Origin: Halanaerobiales bacterium
GTDB taxonomy: Bacteria; Bacillota; Halanaerobiia; Halanaerobiales; DTU029
Direction of reading: 5' to 3'
Length of the DNA stretch: 36,591 nt
NCBI GenBank assembly: GCA_022360715.1
Contig: JAKSCG010000148.1
Span: 1-36,591, forward strand
The translations under genes were made by a program, and so were the position numbers. Each line of letters starts with the position of its first letter. The first letter of the stretch is position 1. Below, piece after piece: positions 1 through 8,326 of the stretch. Below the pieces are notes generated by a model, which was not told the origin of the DNA, did no database searches, and worked only from the letters and a program-made list of their open reading frames with translations.

Positions 1-420
1 AATTAAAAACCCTTCAATAATTGGCAATAAAGAATAAATAATTGTACTCCGACCTGAATCAAAATAAATGGGTACTTTTATCCCTTTATCCGCTCCTGTT
101 TCACCAGGATCAAAATCTAGCAGTGACAAGACTACCGCCCGATCTCCTTTCTTAAGGGCCGCTAGTTCCTCTTCTTTACTACCTGATGCAACCTCAAAAA
201 CGGGTATTGAAGAGAACCCGGCAACAATTTCTTGGGCTAGTAAATTTTCCTCGCCGGGTAGAACGATTCCTACTTCATAGCTCGGTTCAGTATTACCCGA
301 AAAAACTACTCCATAAATGAGACTAATGATTAATGGAAAAGCAAAAAGCCAGAATAATGCTGTTTTATCCCGGAACAACTCTTTGCAGTTTGCTAAAAAG
401 ATTTTTCTAAAGGTTTTCAT
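1..420 (-). CDS. ABC-2 family permease, N-terminal part (runs off left edge)
   Basis: An open frame starts with ATG at 420 and stays open to base 1, giving 140 residues with no stop. It begins MKTFRKIFLANCKELFRDK, then a hydrophobic segment at about residues 21-41 (ALFWLFAFPLIISLIYGVVF), then a soluble stretch. That is the usual start of ABC2_membrane_3 permeases: an amphipathic helix, TM1, then a large extracytoplasmic domain. The remaining TM helices lie outside the window. The start overlaps the 3' end of the preceding ATPase gene by 14 bases, so the two are probably translationally coupled and form one exporter. Family assignment is by topology and context; the substrate is unknown. Confidence 0.8.
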   Translation of the reverse strand, partial: MKTFRKIFLANCKELFRDKTALFWLFAFPLIISLIYGVVFSGNTEPSYEVGIVLPGEENLLAQEIVAGFSSIPVFEVASGSKEEELAALKKGDRAVVLSLLDFDPGETGADKGIKVPIYFDSGRSTIIYSLLPIIEGFLI

Positions 421-1348
421 CAGCAAATCCCCTCCCGGTAAGCTTTATAAAAAGATCTTCTAATGTTGCCCTTCGGACAGTAATATTCTCAACCTGTTTA
501 CCCAGTTTATCACAGTATTCGTTAAGTTGAGAGATCGTTTTGGCTATTTTATCTGAATAAAGAACAATTACTCCCGTCTTTTCCTCGAAAACAACTCTAT
601 TTACTACGGCTAGCTCGTTTAACCCTTCCCGTTCACAGCTTAAGAATCCCGGATCAGAAAACTCTAAGGCCTGTTCCTGGAAATGCTGATCAACTAGCTT
701 TTTTGGAGAACCGTGAGCAATAATCTCCCCATGGTCGATCAGGACTACATCATCACAAAGCCTTTCTGCTTCATCCATAAAATGAGTAGTCAACAGAACA
801 GTACTGCCATTTTTCTTCAAATCTAAAATTACATTCCATAGTTGCCGTCTGGCATTGGGATCTAAGCCTGATGTCGGTTCATCTAAAATAATTATTTCGC
901 CATTACTAACTAAAGCCAGGGCAATTGCTAAGCGATGACGTTCTCCCCCTGATAAAAATTTTGTCTGCTGTTTTGCTCTACTCTCTAAACCGACCTTTTG
1001 CAAAGCAACTTCTGGACGCAGAGGATCAGGATAAAAACTAGCAAAAAGATCGATAATCTCTATTGATGTTAATGAATCGAAAAGGGATGGGTTCTGTAGT
1101 TGAACCCCAATCCTTTTTTTAATTTTATCTAAATCTTGCTCCGGGTCAAAACCTAAAATACTAAGCTCCCCGGCATCCCTTTTAATCAATCCGACGATAG
1201 TTTCAATAGTTGTTGATTTGCCAGCACCATTGGGACCTAAGAGGCCAAATATTTTACCCTTTAAAACCTCGAAACTAATTCCAGCGACAGCTTTGATGGT
1301 CCCGTAGGTCTTTTTTAAATCTTTGACGACAATAGTTTTTTCAATCAA
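407..1348 (-). CDS. ABC transporter ATP-binding protein (second exporter module)
   Basis: This is a 313-residue cytoplasmic ATPase that powers an ABC-2 type exporter. Visible motifs, in order, are Walker A GPNGAGKST (about 38-46), a Q-loop in LQNPSLF, the signature LSGGERHR, Walker B IIILDEPTSGLD and the switch histidine in TTHFMDE. The last 90 residues form the C-terminal regulatory extension (DUF4162-like) common in NatA/LnrL/CcmA-type ATPases. The start is TTG, chosen because GGGAGGGG lies six bases upstream. It follows the middle permease by 14 bases and overlaps the next permease by 14 bases. It is the second ATPase in the cluster, so the operon carries either two exporters or a heteromeric one. 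Confidence 0.9.
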   Translation of the reverse strand: MIEKTIVVKDLKKTYGTIKAVAGISFEVLKGKIFGLLGPNGAGKSTTIETIVGLIKRDAGELSILGFDPEQDLDKIKKRIGVQLQNPSLFDSLTSIEIIDLFASFYPDPLRPEVALQKVGLESRAKQQTKFLSGGERHRLAIALALVSNGEIIILDEPTSGLDPNARRQLWNVILDLKKNGSTVLLTTHFMDEAERLCDDVVLIDHGEIIAHGSPKKLVDQHFQEQALEFSDPGFLSCEREGLNELAVVNRVVFEEKTGVIVLYSDKIAKTISQLNEYCDKLGKQVENITVRRATLEDLFIKLTGRGFADENL

Positions 1349-1362
1349 ATTAAACCCCTCCC

Positions 1363-2418
1363 TTAGATTTGCAACATTCCTTTAAAATTATAGCTGCTTA
1401 CTGCCAGCAAACAGCAAGCCAGCAAAATCAAAACCATTGTATTTGGTAATATATCTAACACTTGTCCCTGATTCAATTTTTCAATTCCATTAGCTACCCA
1501 AAACTGTGGTGATAAAAAGGCGAACCTTTCAAGAAATGACGGGATCATTTGCTTTGGCAGAAAGGTTCCGCTGATAGTTCCAGTTGGAACAATAATCAAA
1601 TTGGCAATAACAGCGGTTAAATCAGGATTTTTTACTGTTTTTGAAATGATAATTCCAATTCCTAATATTACTAAGATAAAAGGTGCAAAGAGAGCAATAC
1701 CTCCCCAAAGATTTGCGATCAAAAACTCTTGATAAAAAAGATAAGAAAATATATTCAAAATGATCATCTGAAGTCCCAATAATAAAAAGAAAGAAAGCAT
1801 AATACCACCTAAAAGCGAAAAACTACTATATGGCATCGTATAACACCTTTTTAATATCCGTTGTCTTTTTAACTCGGTAAATTCGTTAGTAATATAAATC
1901 ATCGAATACATCATATAATTGATAAAAAAGCCCAGGATCAAGTTTAGTTTTGTTGAACGGTAACGATCGATATAATTAATCGGGATCTGATCATTTTGAT
2001 TAACCGATGGGACTCTCCTGAGCAGGGTTAATTCTTTTAATATATTATTAACTTTATTTTGGATAACTTGATCAGAGAAATTATCTGTCTTTAAAATACG
2101 GATCGATTTTTTATTTGAACTTTGGGGAATGATTAGTCCAATGCTAATAAATTGCTCTTGTAAGAGACTGTATAGCTCCTCTTCTCCCATGATCGTAACG
2201 TTATAGCTAGCATCTTCTGTTAACTGCTCAATAATATATTTGCTTTCAGCGGAATTAGCATAATCGACAATTCCAATTTTAATATTCATGACGGCTTCTT
2301 CACCAGGTATGAGCAATCCCAGGATAAACAGGATGACAACAGGGGCCGTTAGAATAATAATTAGCACTTTCTCATCTTTTACCATATGTTTAAAATTTAC
2401 TACTAAGATATTTAACAT
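1363..2418 (-). CDS. ABC-2 permease (LnrM/LnrN-like)
   Basis: A 351-residue integral membrane protein. There is one hydrophobic helix near the N-terminus (about 19-36), an extracytoplasmic domain of about 120 residues, then five or six further hydrophobic segments to the C-terminus, the ABC2_membrane_3 layout. It overlaps the preceding permease by 7 bases and has a GAGAGGG ribosome site. With that permease and the upstream ATPase it reproduces the ATPase-permease-permease order of lnrLMN-type drug exporters. The family assignment is solid; the cargo (amphiphilic drug, polyene or peptide) is only inferred from context. Confidence 0.85.
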   Translation of the reverse strand: MLNILVVNFKHMVKDEKVLIIILTAPVVILFILGLLIPGEEAVMNIKIGIVDYANSAESKYIIEQLTEDASYNVTIMGEEELYSLLQEQFISIGLIIPQSSNKKSIRILKTDNFSDQVIQNKVNNILKELTLLRRVPSVNQNDQIPINYIDRYRSTKLNLILGFFINYMMYSMIYITNEFTELKRQRILKRCYTMPYSSFSLLGGIMLSFFLLLGLQMIILNIFSYLFYQEFLIANLWGGIALFAPFILVILGIGIIISKTVKNPDLTAVIANLIIVPTGTISGTFLPKQMIPSFLERFAFLSPQFWVANGIEKLNQGQVLDILPNTMVLILLACCLLAVSSYNFKGMLQI

Positions 2419-3539
2419 ATTGATCCCTCTCGAACTGAAAACTTATACATTCCCACTAAAAACAACACCACTATAGCTCCAAACATAAATGATAGCGGAT
2501 AAATTAGTTCTTCTAAAGAAAAATCTAAAAAGATCCCTTCATAAAGCTTAAGCAAGTTATAATTTGGCATCAGATAAACAAAGTTAGCTAAATTCGGGTT
2601 AGTGTCAATCGGATAAAAACTACCTCCTAAAAACATGATGATAGAGAGAAGCGATATTATTATAGTTTTAAATAAAAATTCACTGCCAAAGAGGCCAATA
2701 CAAGCACCATATAAGCCGGCAAGAAAACCGGCGTGAAAGATGTTTAATATAAACATCTCTAAAAAAGAAAACTTTGTCTTTAATAGAATATGATAAGCAA
2801 TAAAGCTATGGGTTGTTACAAGCATTAGGCTTATAATAAAGACTGCTAATACTGTATTGATATAAATAGATTTTTTGGTAATATCAATTGAGAACAGGCG
2901 ACAGAGCACCGCACTCTCCTTTTCTCTGAGAAAATTTGTGACAAAGGTTACGGTAATGAAAAAGCTCATCGCAATATAGACACTTACAACCATTAATTGA
3001 TAGGAGGTTAATTTCTGAACGACAGCTACATCTTCAATTGTCGTAAAATCTTTATTTGATAAAAGAAGATATTGCTGGATCAATTCTGTTCGTTGTTCGC
3101 TCGTCATATTTTGTACATCAAGATAAGAGAGAGTAGTTATTAGAGGAAACACAAGGTTTTTTACAATACTTTTTTCTGGTGAACCCGGTCCATAATTCAA
3201 AATCTGAACTGTCTTCTCCTCTTCTTTAATTCCTAAAGAGCTACTATTTGTCCTTGTCATCCTTTTGATCTCATTTGGGGGCACCTTTTCAAGATCGATA
3301 AAATCCAATTCTTGAGTAGCCAATAACTGCCTAACTAGCGGCAGATAAATATCTCCTTCTGTTTCTGCTATAAAGATTTTTATGGGATTAATTTCGATAT
3401 CCGGGGTTAGCATCCGTTCATAGAGAGCACCGTATAATAACCCTAATACAATCGGTGCAATCACAAAGAAAAATAAAAAACTAAGCAGAGATGATTTAAA
3501 ATACTTTAACTCTTTATTGATCTGGACCAGTGTTCTCAT
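2412..3539 (-). CDS. ABC-2 permease (LnrM/LnrN-like)
   Basis: A 375-residue membrane protein with the same plan as the next permease: TM helix at about 18-40, extracytoplasmic domain at about 50-180, then a cluster of hydrophobic helices. The final helix is followed by a short basic tail (MYKFSVREGSIC). The ATG has a GGGGG ribosome site. It starts 10 bases after the ATPase stop and ends 7 bases inside the next permease gene. The two adjacent permeases probably form a heterodimeric channel driven by the 312-residue ATPase. Confidence 0.85.
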   Translation of the reverse strand: MRTLVQINKELKYFKSSLLSFLFFFVIAPIVLGLLYGALYERMLTPDIEINPIKIFIAETEGDIYLPLVRQLLATQELDFIDLEKVPPNEIKRMTRTNSSSLGIKEEEKTVQILNYGPGSPEKSIVKNLVFPLITTLSYLDVQNMTSEQRTELIQQYLLLSNKDFTTIEDVAVVQKLTSYQLMVVSVYIAMSFFITVTFVTNFLREKESAVLCRLFSIDITKKSIYINTVLAVFIISLMLVTTHSFIAYHILLKTKFSFLEMFILNIFHAGFLAGLYGACIGLFGSEFLFKTIIISLLSIIMFLGGSFYPIDTNPNLANFVYLMPNYNLLKLYEGIFLDFSLEELIYPLSFMFGAIVVLFLVGMYKFSVREGSIC

Positions 3540-3549
3540 CTCTAACCCC

Positions 3550-4488
3550 CTAATCTCTTAACTGTCTTCCGGTCAGGCTTAGAAAAACTGTTTCTAAGTT
3601 TGGTTGCTCAATCGTCATGTTAATAATTTGGCTTCCACTTTCTCGTAAGATCATTAATACATCTTCTATTTTGTAATCTCTACTCTTGACAATAACTTTA
3701 ACATTATCTTCTTCAAAGAATGCTTCAACAACATCTTTTAATCCGCGAATCCGCTGAATAATTTCCGGTTTTTTGTTTACCACTCGGATCTTTAAAGTTG
3801 TTTCATCAATGACCGAACGCAAAATCTCTTCTTTGGTCCCATTTATTATCTCTCTTCCTTCATCCAAAATAAGCAGCTTATCACATAAGCTTTGAATTTC
3901 CTCCATATAATGGGATGTATAGATGATAGTTGTTCCATTCTGTTTGTTCAATTGATTGGTAAAAGCCAGGATGTGATTACGCGACTGCGGATCAATTCCT
4001 ACTGTCGGTTCATCCATAATCAATACTTCCGGATGATGGAGGATGGCACAAGCAATATTCAATCTTCTCTTCATCCCACCTGATAATTTTTTTACTTTGT
4101 CTTTATGCCTTTCTTGCAGGCCAGTTAAGGCCAGAGCTTCCTCGATTCTTTCTTTTTTGCTCTTACCTTTTAAATGATACATGCCAGCAAAATAGTCAAG
4201 ATTATCGCGCAGGGAAAGATTTTCAAAAATGGCTAACTCCTGCGGTACATATCCAATCGCTCTTTTTACTTGCTTAGGATTTTTTTTGATCGAATATCCC
4301 CCTACTTTAATATCGCCTTTATCAATATTAACAATACCACAGAGCATTGATAGTAAAGTTGATTTACCTGCTCCATTCGGACCCAATAAGCCAAATAGCT
4401 CTCCGGCCTGAATAGTAAAGTTAACTTTATCGATAGCTAACAGATCATCATATCTTTTGGTTACATTAATAAATTCAATTGTCTTCAT
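3550..4488 (-). CDS. ABC transporter ATP-binding protein (LnrL-like), first gene of exporter operon
   Basis: A 312-residue ABC ATPase. Motifs seen: Walker A GPNGAGKST, Q-loop PQELAIF, signature LSGGMKRR, Walker B VLIMDEPTVGIDP and H-loop TSHYMEE. The C-terminal 90 residues are the DUF4162-like extension. It is the first gene of a five-gene minus-strand operon, directly after a candidate promoter at 4525-4553 and separated from the regulator gene by a terminator. In Bacillus subtilis lnrJKLMN an ATPase and two ABC-2 permeases follow a NarL-type two-component system; the same order is seen here. Exporter function is well supported; linearmycin-like substrate range is inference. Confidence 0.9.
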   Translation of the reverse strand: MKTIEFINVTKRYDDLLAIDKVNFTIQAGELFGLLGPNGAGKSTLLSMLCGIVNIDKGDIKVGGYSIKKNPKQVKRAIGYVPQELAIFENLSLRDNLDYFAGMYHLKGKSKKERIEEALALTGLQERHKDKVKKLSGGMKRRLNIACAILHHPEVLIMDEPTVGIDPQSRNHILAFTNQLNKQNGTTIIYTSHYMEEIQSLCDKLLILDEGREIINGTKEEILRSVIDETTLKIRVVNKKPEIIQRIRGLKDVVEAFFEEDNVKVIVKSRDYKIEDVLMILRESGSQIINMTIEQPNLETVFLSLTGRQLRD

Positions 4489-4524
4489 TTGCTTCAGCTC
4501 ATATCCTTTATAACTTTTGACTCT

Positions 4525-4553
4525 ATTATAGCTATTTAATGATCATGATGCAA
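4525..4553 (-). promoter_or_regulatory. Candidate sigma-A promoter of the ABC exporter operon
   Basis: On the minus strand the -10 is a consensus TATAAT (4530-4525), 17 bases from TTGCAT (4553-4548), which matches TTGACA at only three positions. A weak -35 fits an activated promoter. An inverted repeat ATGATG/CATCAT (4545-4550 and 4565-4570 on the plus strand, 14 bases between arms) covers the -35 and is a candidate site for the response regulator encoded just upstream. Confidence 0.55.
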
Positions 4554-4579
4554 TGCTCTCAAGTCATCATCTCTCAACC

Positions 4580-4611
4580 AAAAAAATGACTTAAGTAATT
4601 TACTTAAGTCA
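4580..4611 (-). terminator. Rho-independent terminator after the response regulator
   Basis: Perfect 12-bp inverted repeat TGACTTAAGTAA / TTACTTAAGTCA with a one-base centre (4587-4611), followed on the minus strand by seven T (4586-4580). It lies 24 bases past the regulator stop and before the exporter promoter, so it separates the two transcription units. Confidence 0.75.
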
Positions 4612-4634
4612 CTTAATTATATTTTCCGACAAAA

Positions 4635-5276
4635 TTACCCCACTAACTCATTTTTAAAGGCAAAAATGGCAATCTGAGTCCGATCCCTTAACTGTAACTT
4701 AGATAGAATTGTACTGATCATGTTTTTTACCGTGCCTTCAGCTAAAAATAATACCTTACTGATCTCTTTATTGTTCATCCCTTCTGCTATTAGCTTAATT
4801 AATTCGATCTCTTTAGCCGATAAACCGTATTTTTCCATAATATAACAATGTGCTGAGCTGTCTTTTTGATTATTAATCATATTGTCTAAAACCTCAGGAT
4901 GGACTACCGCATTGCCAAGATAGACATTTTTCAGTGCTTCATAGATTTTCTCACTGGAACTATCTTTTAAGAGATAACCGTTCGCACCACAAGATAAGGC
5001 ACTTGTTATATAAGCATTGTCTTTAAATGTGGTCAATATCAAAATCTTGATATTTTTCTCTAAACTTTTTATTAGCTTAGTAGCCATAACTCCATCACAT
5101 TTTTCCATCCTGATGTCCATCAGGACAACATCTACATCTTGATCTTGACAAAAGACATAGGCCTCTTCACCGTCTCCACAAAGACCAACAATATTCAAAT
5201 CATCATAAACAGCTAATAATATTTTTAAACCTTCTCTAATCAATACTTCATCATCGACAATAAGTATATTAATCAT
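4635..5276 (-). CDS. NarL/LuxR-type response regulator (LnrK-like)
   Basis: A 213-residue two-component response regulator. The receiver domain (about 1-118) shows the acidic pair DD at 8-9, phospho-acceptor D54 in VLMDIRM, the conserved T in ILTTF and K in LLKDSS. The C-terminal GerE/LuxR helix-turn-helix is at about 150-205 (LSAKEIELIKLIAEGMNNKE then GTVKNMISTILSKL). It starts 13 bases after the histidine kinase stop. Being upstream of the exporter operon and behind a terminator, it most likely activates the promoter at 4525-4553. The receiver-plus-HTH reading is certain; its target is inferred. Confidence 0.92.
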   Translation of the reverse strand: MINILIVDDEVLIREGLKILLAVYDDLNIVGLCGDGEEAYVFCQDQDVDVVLMDIRMEKCDGVMATKLIKSLEKNIKILILTTFKDNAYITSALSCGANGYLLKDSSSEKIYEALKNVYLGNAVVHPEVLDNMINNQKDSSAHCYIMEKYGLSAKEIELIKLIAEGMNNKEISKVLFLAEGTVKNMISTILSKLQLRDRTQIAIFAFKNELVG

Positions 5277-5289
5277 CTTTATCCCTCTC

Positions 5290-6495
5290 TTATACCAGAT
5301 CTACTTTGGTCATCTCTGCATACTTTGGCAAAGTTATCGCTATCTCAAAACCTTTTCCCACTCCAGTATAAAACTCGATAAATCCTTTCATTTTTTTGAT
5401 ACGTTCATCAATTCCCTTTAATCCAAAAGAAGGAGATATAGTCTGACACCCTTTTCCATCATCCTTGATCTGGGCATAGAGTTTGTCTGGCAAAAATTGG
5501 ATTGTTATACATATATTTTGGGCTTGCCCGTGACGAACCGCATTACTTAAACTCTCCTGGATAATCCGGTAAAGATGCTGACTTTGTTCAGATGTAAGTT
5601 TCCACTTCTCTTTTGAAAGGATAAACTTTACTTTTACACCTGTTAATTTACTGAAGTTTTTAACCATCTCTGCTATTGTAAAAATACCTTCATAAGCTTC
5701 AAACTCGATTGGCTTTAATTCTCGCACTGTTCTTCTGACACTCTCCAAAGCTTCTCCGACGTACAAAATATTTGCTTCCAGCATTTTCACGGCAACTTCA
5801 GGGTCTTTATTGATTAACGTTTTCACTGCTTTTAATTGAATACATAATGTAGATAGAGAATGACCGATACTATCATGTAAATCTTTAGACACCCGGGTCC
5901 GTTCTCTCAATAAAGTTATCTCCTCAACTGTATTGGAGTACAGTTCTAACTCCTTATTGGCCTGAGCCAACTTTTCTTCAGAGATACGCAAACGGTCATA
6001 AAGATCTTGAGCCCTCTTTTTCTTTACCTCTTCTTCTTTTAAATAAAAACCTAAAATAGTAAAGATCAAAAAACTGCTAACGTTAAAGAGTACCCCGGTT
6101 AAATTCTTTTCATTTACATAAATCAATTCAAATAAAATACTCAGCAAACCCAATGTACCAACGAGAATTAACGCCCCATTTTTTTTAAGGTATAAAATCA
6201 GATCCAGGATAACAACATAAAGTAAGAATGACAAATAAACCCCTAAATATCTAAACAGAAAGAATATAATAATACATTCTACTAAAACAGAAGAAAGAAA
6301 GAATATCTCCCTTTTTTTACTACTCCATTGCAGGGTAAGCAACCGTGATTGTGAATTAAAGATATATAGAAGAACTAAAATAAATTCCTGATAAAAAATC
6401 ACTCTTCCTTCTTTATTGAGGAAGATTAATAAAGCAAGCAGGATGATATAATTAATTATCCTCAATAAATAGTAATTTTTACTGGCCAGTACCAT
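5290..6495 (-). CDS. Sensor histidine kinase, HisKA_3 type (LnrJ-like)
   Basis: A 401-residue membrane kinase. The first 150 residues are five or six hydrophobic helices with almost no extracytoplasmic domain. A coiled-coil linker follows (about 155-200), then the dimerisation/phospho-acceptor helix with H207 in KDLHDSIGHSL. The HATPase domain includes an N-box (IIQESLSNAVRHG) and G-boxes (IKDDGKGC, FGLKGIDERI). ATG is preceded by GAGG at 7 bases. The regulator gene follows after 13 bases. The short membrane sensor suggests it detects membrane perturbation or the exporter itself, as in DesK/LiaS/LnrJ relatives; this last point is inference. Confidence 0.9.
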   Translation of the reverse strand: MVLASKNYYLLRIINYIILLALLIFLNKEGRVIFYQEFILVLLYIFNSQSRLLTLQWSSKKREIFFLSSVLVECIIIFFLFRYLGVYLSFLLYVVILDLILYLKKNGALILVGTLGLLSILFELIYVNEKNLTGVLFNVSSFLIFTILGFYLKEEEVKKKRAQDLYDRLRISEEKLAQANKELELYSNTVEEITLLRERTRVSKDLHDSIGHSLSTLCIQLKAVKTLINKDPEVAVKMLEANILYVGEALESVRRTVRELKPIEFEAYEGIFTIAEMVKNFSKLTGVKVKFILSKEKWKLTSEQSQHLYRIIQESLSNAVRHGQAQNICITIQFLPDKLYAQIKDDGKGCQTISPSFGLKGIDERIKKMKGFIEFYTGVGKGFEIAITLPKYAEMTKVDLV

Positions 6496-6542
6496 TACCT
6501 TCCCTCACTTCCCGCTAGTAGTGAATTGCCAAGGGTGTCAGC

Positions 6543-7511
6543 CTAAAACATCATATCTCCACCATATTCGATTCCTGTACTCTTTCCCTTGCCTTGGAAA
6601 ATAGTTTTCGAGGATACTATATCGCGCAGTTCGAGTTCAACTTCTCCTTTCAAATTTTCTTCAAGCAAAGGAATCATTGCACCTTCTTTTGGACCCATAC
6701 ATTGCATAAATAAACCCTTTTTACTTAGTGTTCTCACCTTAAGCTCCAGGTTTTTTCTGCTAAAGAGTATTGCTACATCATTATCCTTTCTTATGATCTC
6801 CATTTTACTTTTATTAATTGTAGTAAACTTATAAAATTTATCTCCAAGATTCAAAGCAACCAGAAATCCGCTAAAGCTGCCAAAGATAAACGGCACCCTC
6901 CCGATCGAACAGGTAAAGGCTATATCTTTTTGAGCAAAGGAATTAGACTGAATCCATATCCATGACCGGGGAAAAGACCTGCCCCAATTCTTTTCAATAT
7001 AAACTTTACCACCGGTGAAATCGACTTTTTTACGGCCGATCTGTAACTCACCCTCGATCTCTCCGTCCTGAGCACAAACATGTGAAAAACACTCCATAAA
7101 CCAAAAATAGTTATAAAAACCCATACTCCCCGGATTAATTAGTGAATCCGGCCATTTTTTAATCTTTTTAAATTTCAGCAAGCCCTTAATAATTTTATCT
7201 TTGTCTACTAAATCTAATTTTAAACCGTTTAATGAAAAACAGTTATTCTCAACACATATATTAAAATAATTTTTTTGGTAGCTAAAGTCATCTTGAGGAT
7301 ATTTAAGATAACTATATAACGCTTGTTTTCCATCTAAGACTTGAATAAAAGAATGTGCTTCACCAGTCAGATTACCTTTAGCTATGCCGGGAATAAAGGC
7401 AAAAACATGGTCGTCAGCCCGGTCACAAATTTTAAAATACCAGCCTTCAAAAAAGTTACTCTTTTTTTTACTGCCATGATATAAGTCAGGATTCCTAATT
7501 TGTTTTAACAT
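6543..7511 (-). CDS. Tocopherol-cyclase-family protein, function unknown
   Basis: 322 residues from ATG at 7511, chosen over an ATG 60 bases upstream because GGAGGAGGAG lies directly before it. It is recognisable as the tocopherol cyclase-like family (lipocalin-like beta-barrel fold) from the N-terminal N-P-D-x-Y-H-G and FFEGWYFKI motifs, the HSFIQVLDG segment, the central NPGSMGFYNYFWFMECFSHV and the EKNWGRSFPRSWIWIQ motif. No signal peptide or TM helix is seen. Plant members cyclise phytyl-quinols; bacterial members in anaerobes have no established reaction, and a lipid or hydrophobic ligand is only a guess. It ends 47 bases before the histidine kinase with no terminator between, so it probably heads the kinase-regulator operon. 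Confidence 0.75.
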   Translation of the reverse strand: MLKQIRNPDLYHGSKKKSNFFEGWYFKICDRADDHVFAFIPGIAKGNLTGEAHSFIQVLDGKQALYSYLKYPQDDFSYQKNYFNICVENNCFSLNGLKLDLVDKDKIIKGLLKFKKIKKWPDSLINPGSMGFYNYFWFMECFSHVCAQDGEIEGELQIGRKKVDFTGGKVYIEKNWGRSFPRSWIWIQSNSFAQKDIAFTCSIGRVPFIFGSFSGFLVALNLGDKFYKFTTINKSKMEIIRKDNDVAILFSRKNLELKVRTLSKKGLFMQCMGPKEGAMIPLLEENLKGEVELELRDIVSSKTIFQGKGKSTGIEYGGDMMF

Positions 7512-7544
7512 TAATCTCCTCCTCCGCCCGGCAAATGTAAGAAT

Positions 7545-7573
7545 AGTATAACATTTTTTTAGGCATCTCACAA
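7545..7573 (-). promoter_or_regulatory. Candidate sigma-A promoter of the tocopherol-cyclase/kinase/regulator operon
   Basis: On the minus strand TTGTGA (7573-7568), 17-base spacer, TATACT (7550-7545), about 30 bases before the GGAGGAGGAG ribosome site. It lies back to back with the promoter of the plus-strand response regulator. Confidence 0.6.
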
Positions 7574-7604
7574 ATTTTGATGATAAAAGAAAGAAGAGTA
7601 GGTG

Positions 7605-7613
7605 TGATATAAT
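7605..7613 (+). promoter_or_regulatory. Candidate extended -10 promoter of the BceRS-like operon
   Basis: TGATATAAT at 7605-7613 is an extended -10 (TGnTATAAT). No good -35 is seen 16-18 bases upstream. It lies 38 bases before the response regulator ATG. Confidence 0.5.
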
Positions 7614-7651
7614 ATTGTTACCAGAAGATTGAAAAAAGGGGGGTTATTCAG

Positions 7652-8326
7652 ATGTTCAAAATATTAATTATTGAAGATGATTATAAGATCAGACAGATTA
7701 TTTTGGAGCATATTGAGAAGTGGGGATTTGAAGGATTATCTGTTGAGGAATTTAACAACATCTTGACTATCTTCTTAAAATATAGTCCCCATTTGATCTT
7801 GTTGGATATCAATCTACCGGCTTTCGATGGCTTTTATTGGTGTAAAAAAATAAGGGAAATCTCTGAAGTACCGATCATCTTTATTTCATCAAGAACTTCT
7901 AATATGGATATCATTATGGCGATCAATCAAGGCGGTGATGATTATATTCAAAAACCTTTTTCCATGGAAGTACTTATATCTAAAATCAATGCCCTTTTAC
8001 GCAGAGCTTATTCGTATCGCAAGGCTGCTGTCAATGCGATCGAATATCAAGGGGTAATATTAAATTTACCGGATAATCAACTTCTCTATCAAGAGCAAAA
8101 ATTAGAACTAACCAAAAATGAATTTAAAATCATGCTGGTTTTGATGAAAAATAAAGGGACTATCGTCAAGAGGGAGCAAATCATGCAAAGCCTTTGGGAA
8201 GACGAAAGCTTTATTGATGATAATACCCTGACCGTCAATATTAATCGTTTAAGAAAAAAACTGAGTCAGATTGGTCTCAGCGAATTTATTCAAACCAGAA
8301 AAGGGCAGGGATATATGATCTTATGA
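7652..8326 (+). CDS. OmpR-family response regulator (BceR-like)
   Basis: A 224-residue regulator. The receiver domain has the acidic pair ED at 8-9, phospho-acceptor D52 in LILLDINLP, S/T in FISSRTS and K in YIQKPFS. The C-terminal winged helix (about 125-224) ends with the Trans_reg_C pattern TVNINRLRKKL and RKGQGYMI. GGGGGG precedes the ATG. Its last codons overlap the kinase start in an ATGA. BceR-type regulators act with intramembrane-sensing kinases and BceAB transporters, exactly the genes that follow, so it probably activates the transporter promoter near 9389-9417. Confidence 0.92.
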   Translation: MFKILIIEDDYKIRQIILEHIEKWGFEGLSVEEFNNILTIFLKYSPHLILLDINLPAFDGFYWCKKIREISEVPIIFISSRTSNMDIIMAINQGGDDYIQKPFSMEVLISKINALLRRAYSYRKAAVNAIEYQGVILNLPDNQLLYQEQKLELTKNEFKIMLVLMKNKGTIVKREQIMQSLWEDESFIDDNTLTVNINRLRKKLSQIGLSEFIQTRKGQGYMIL

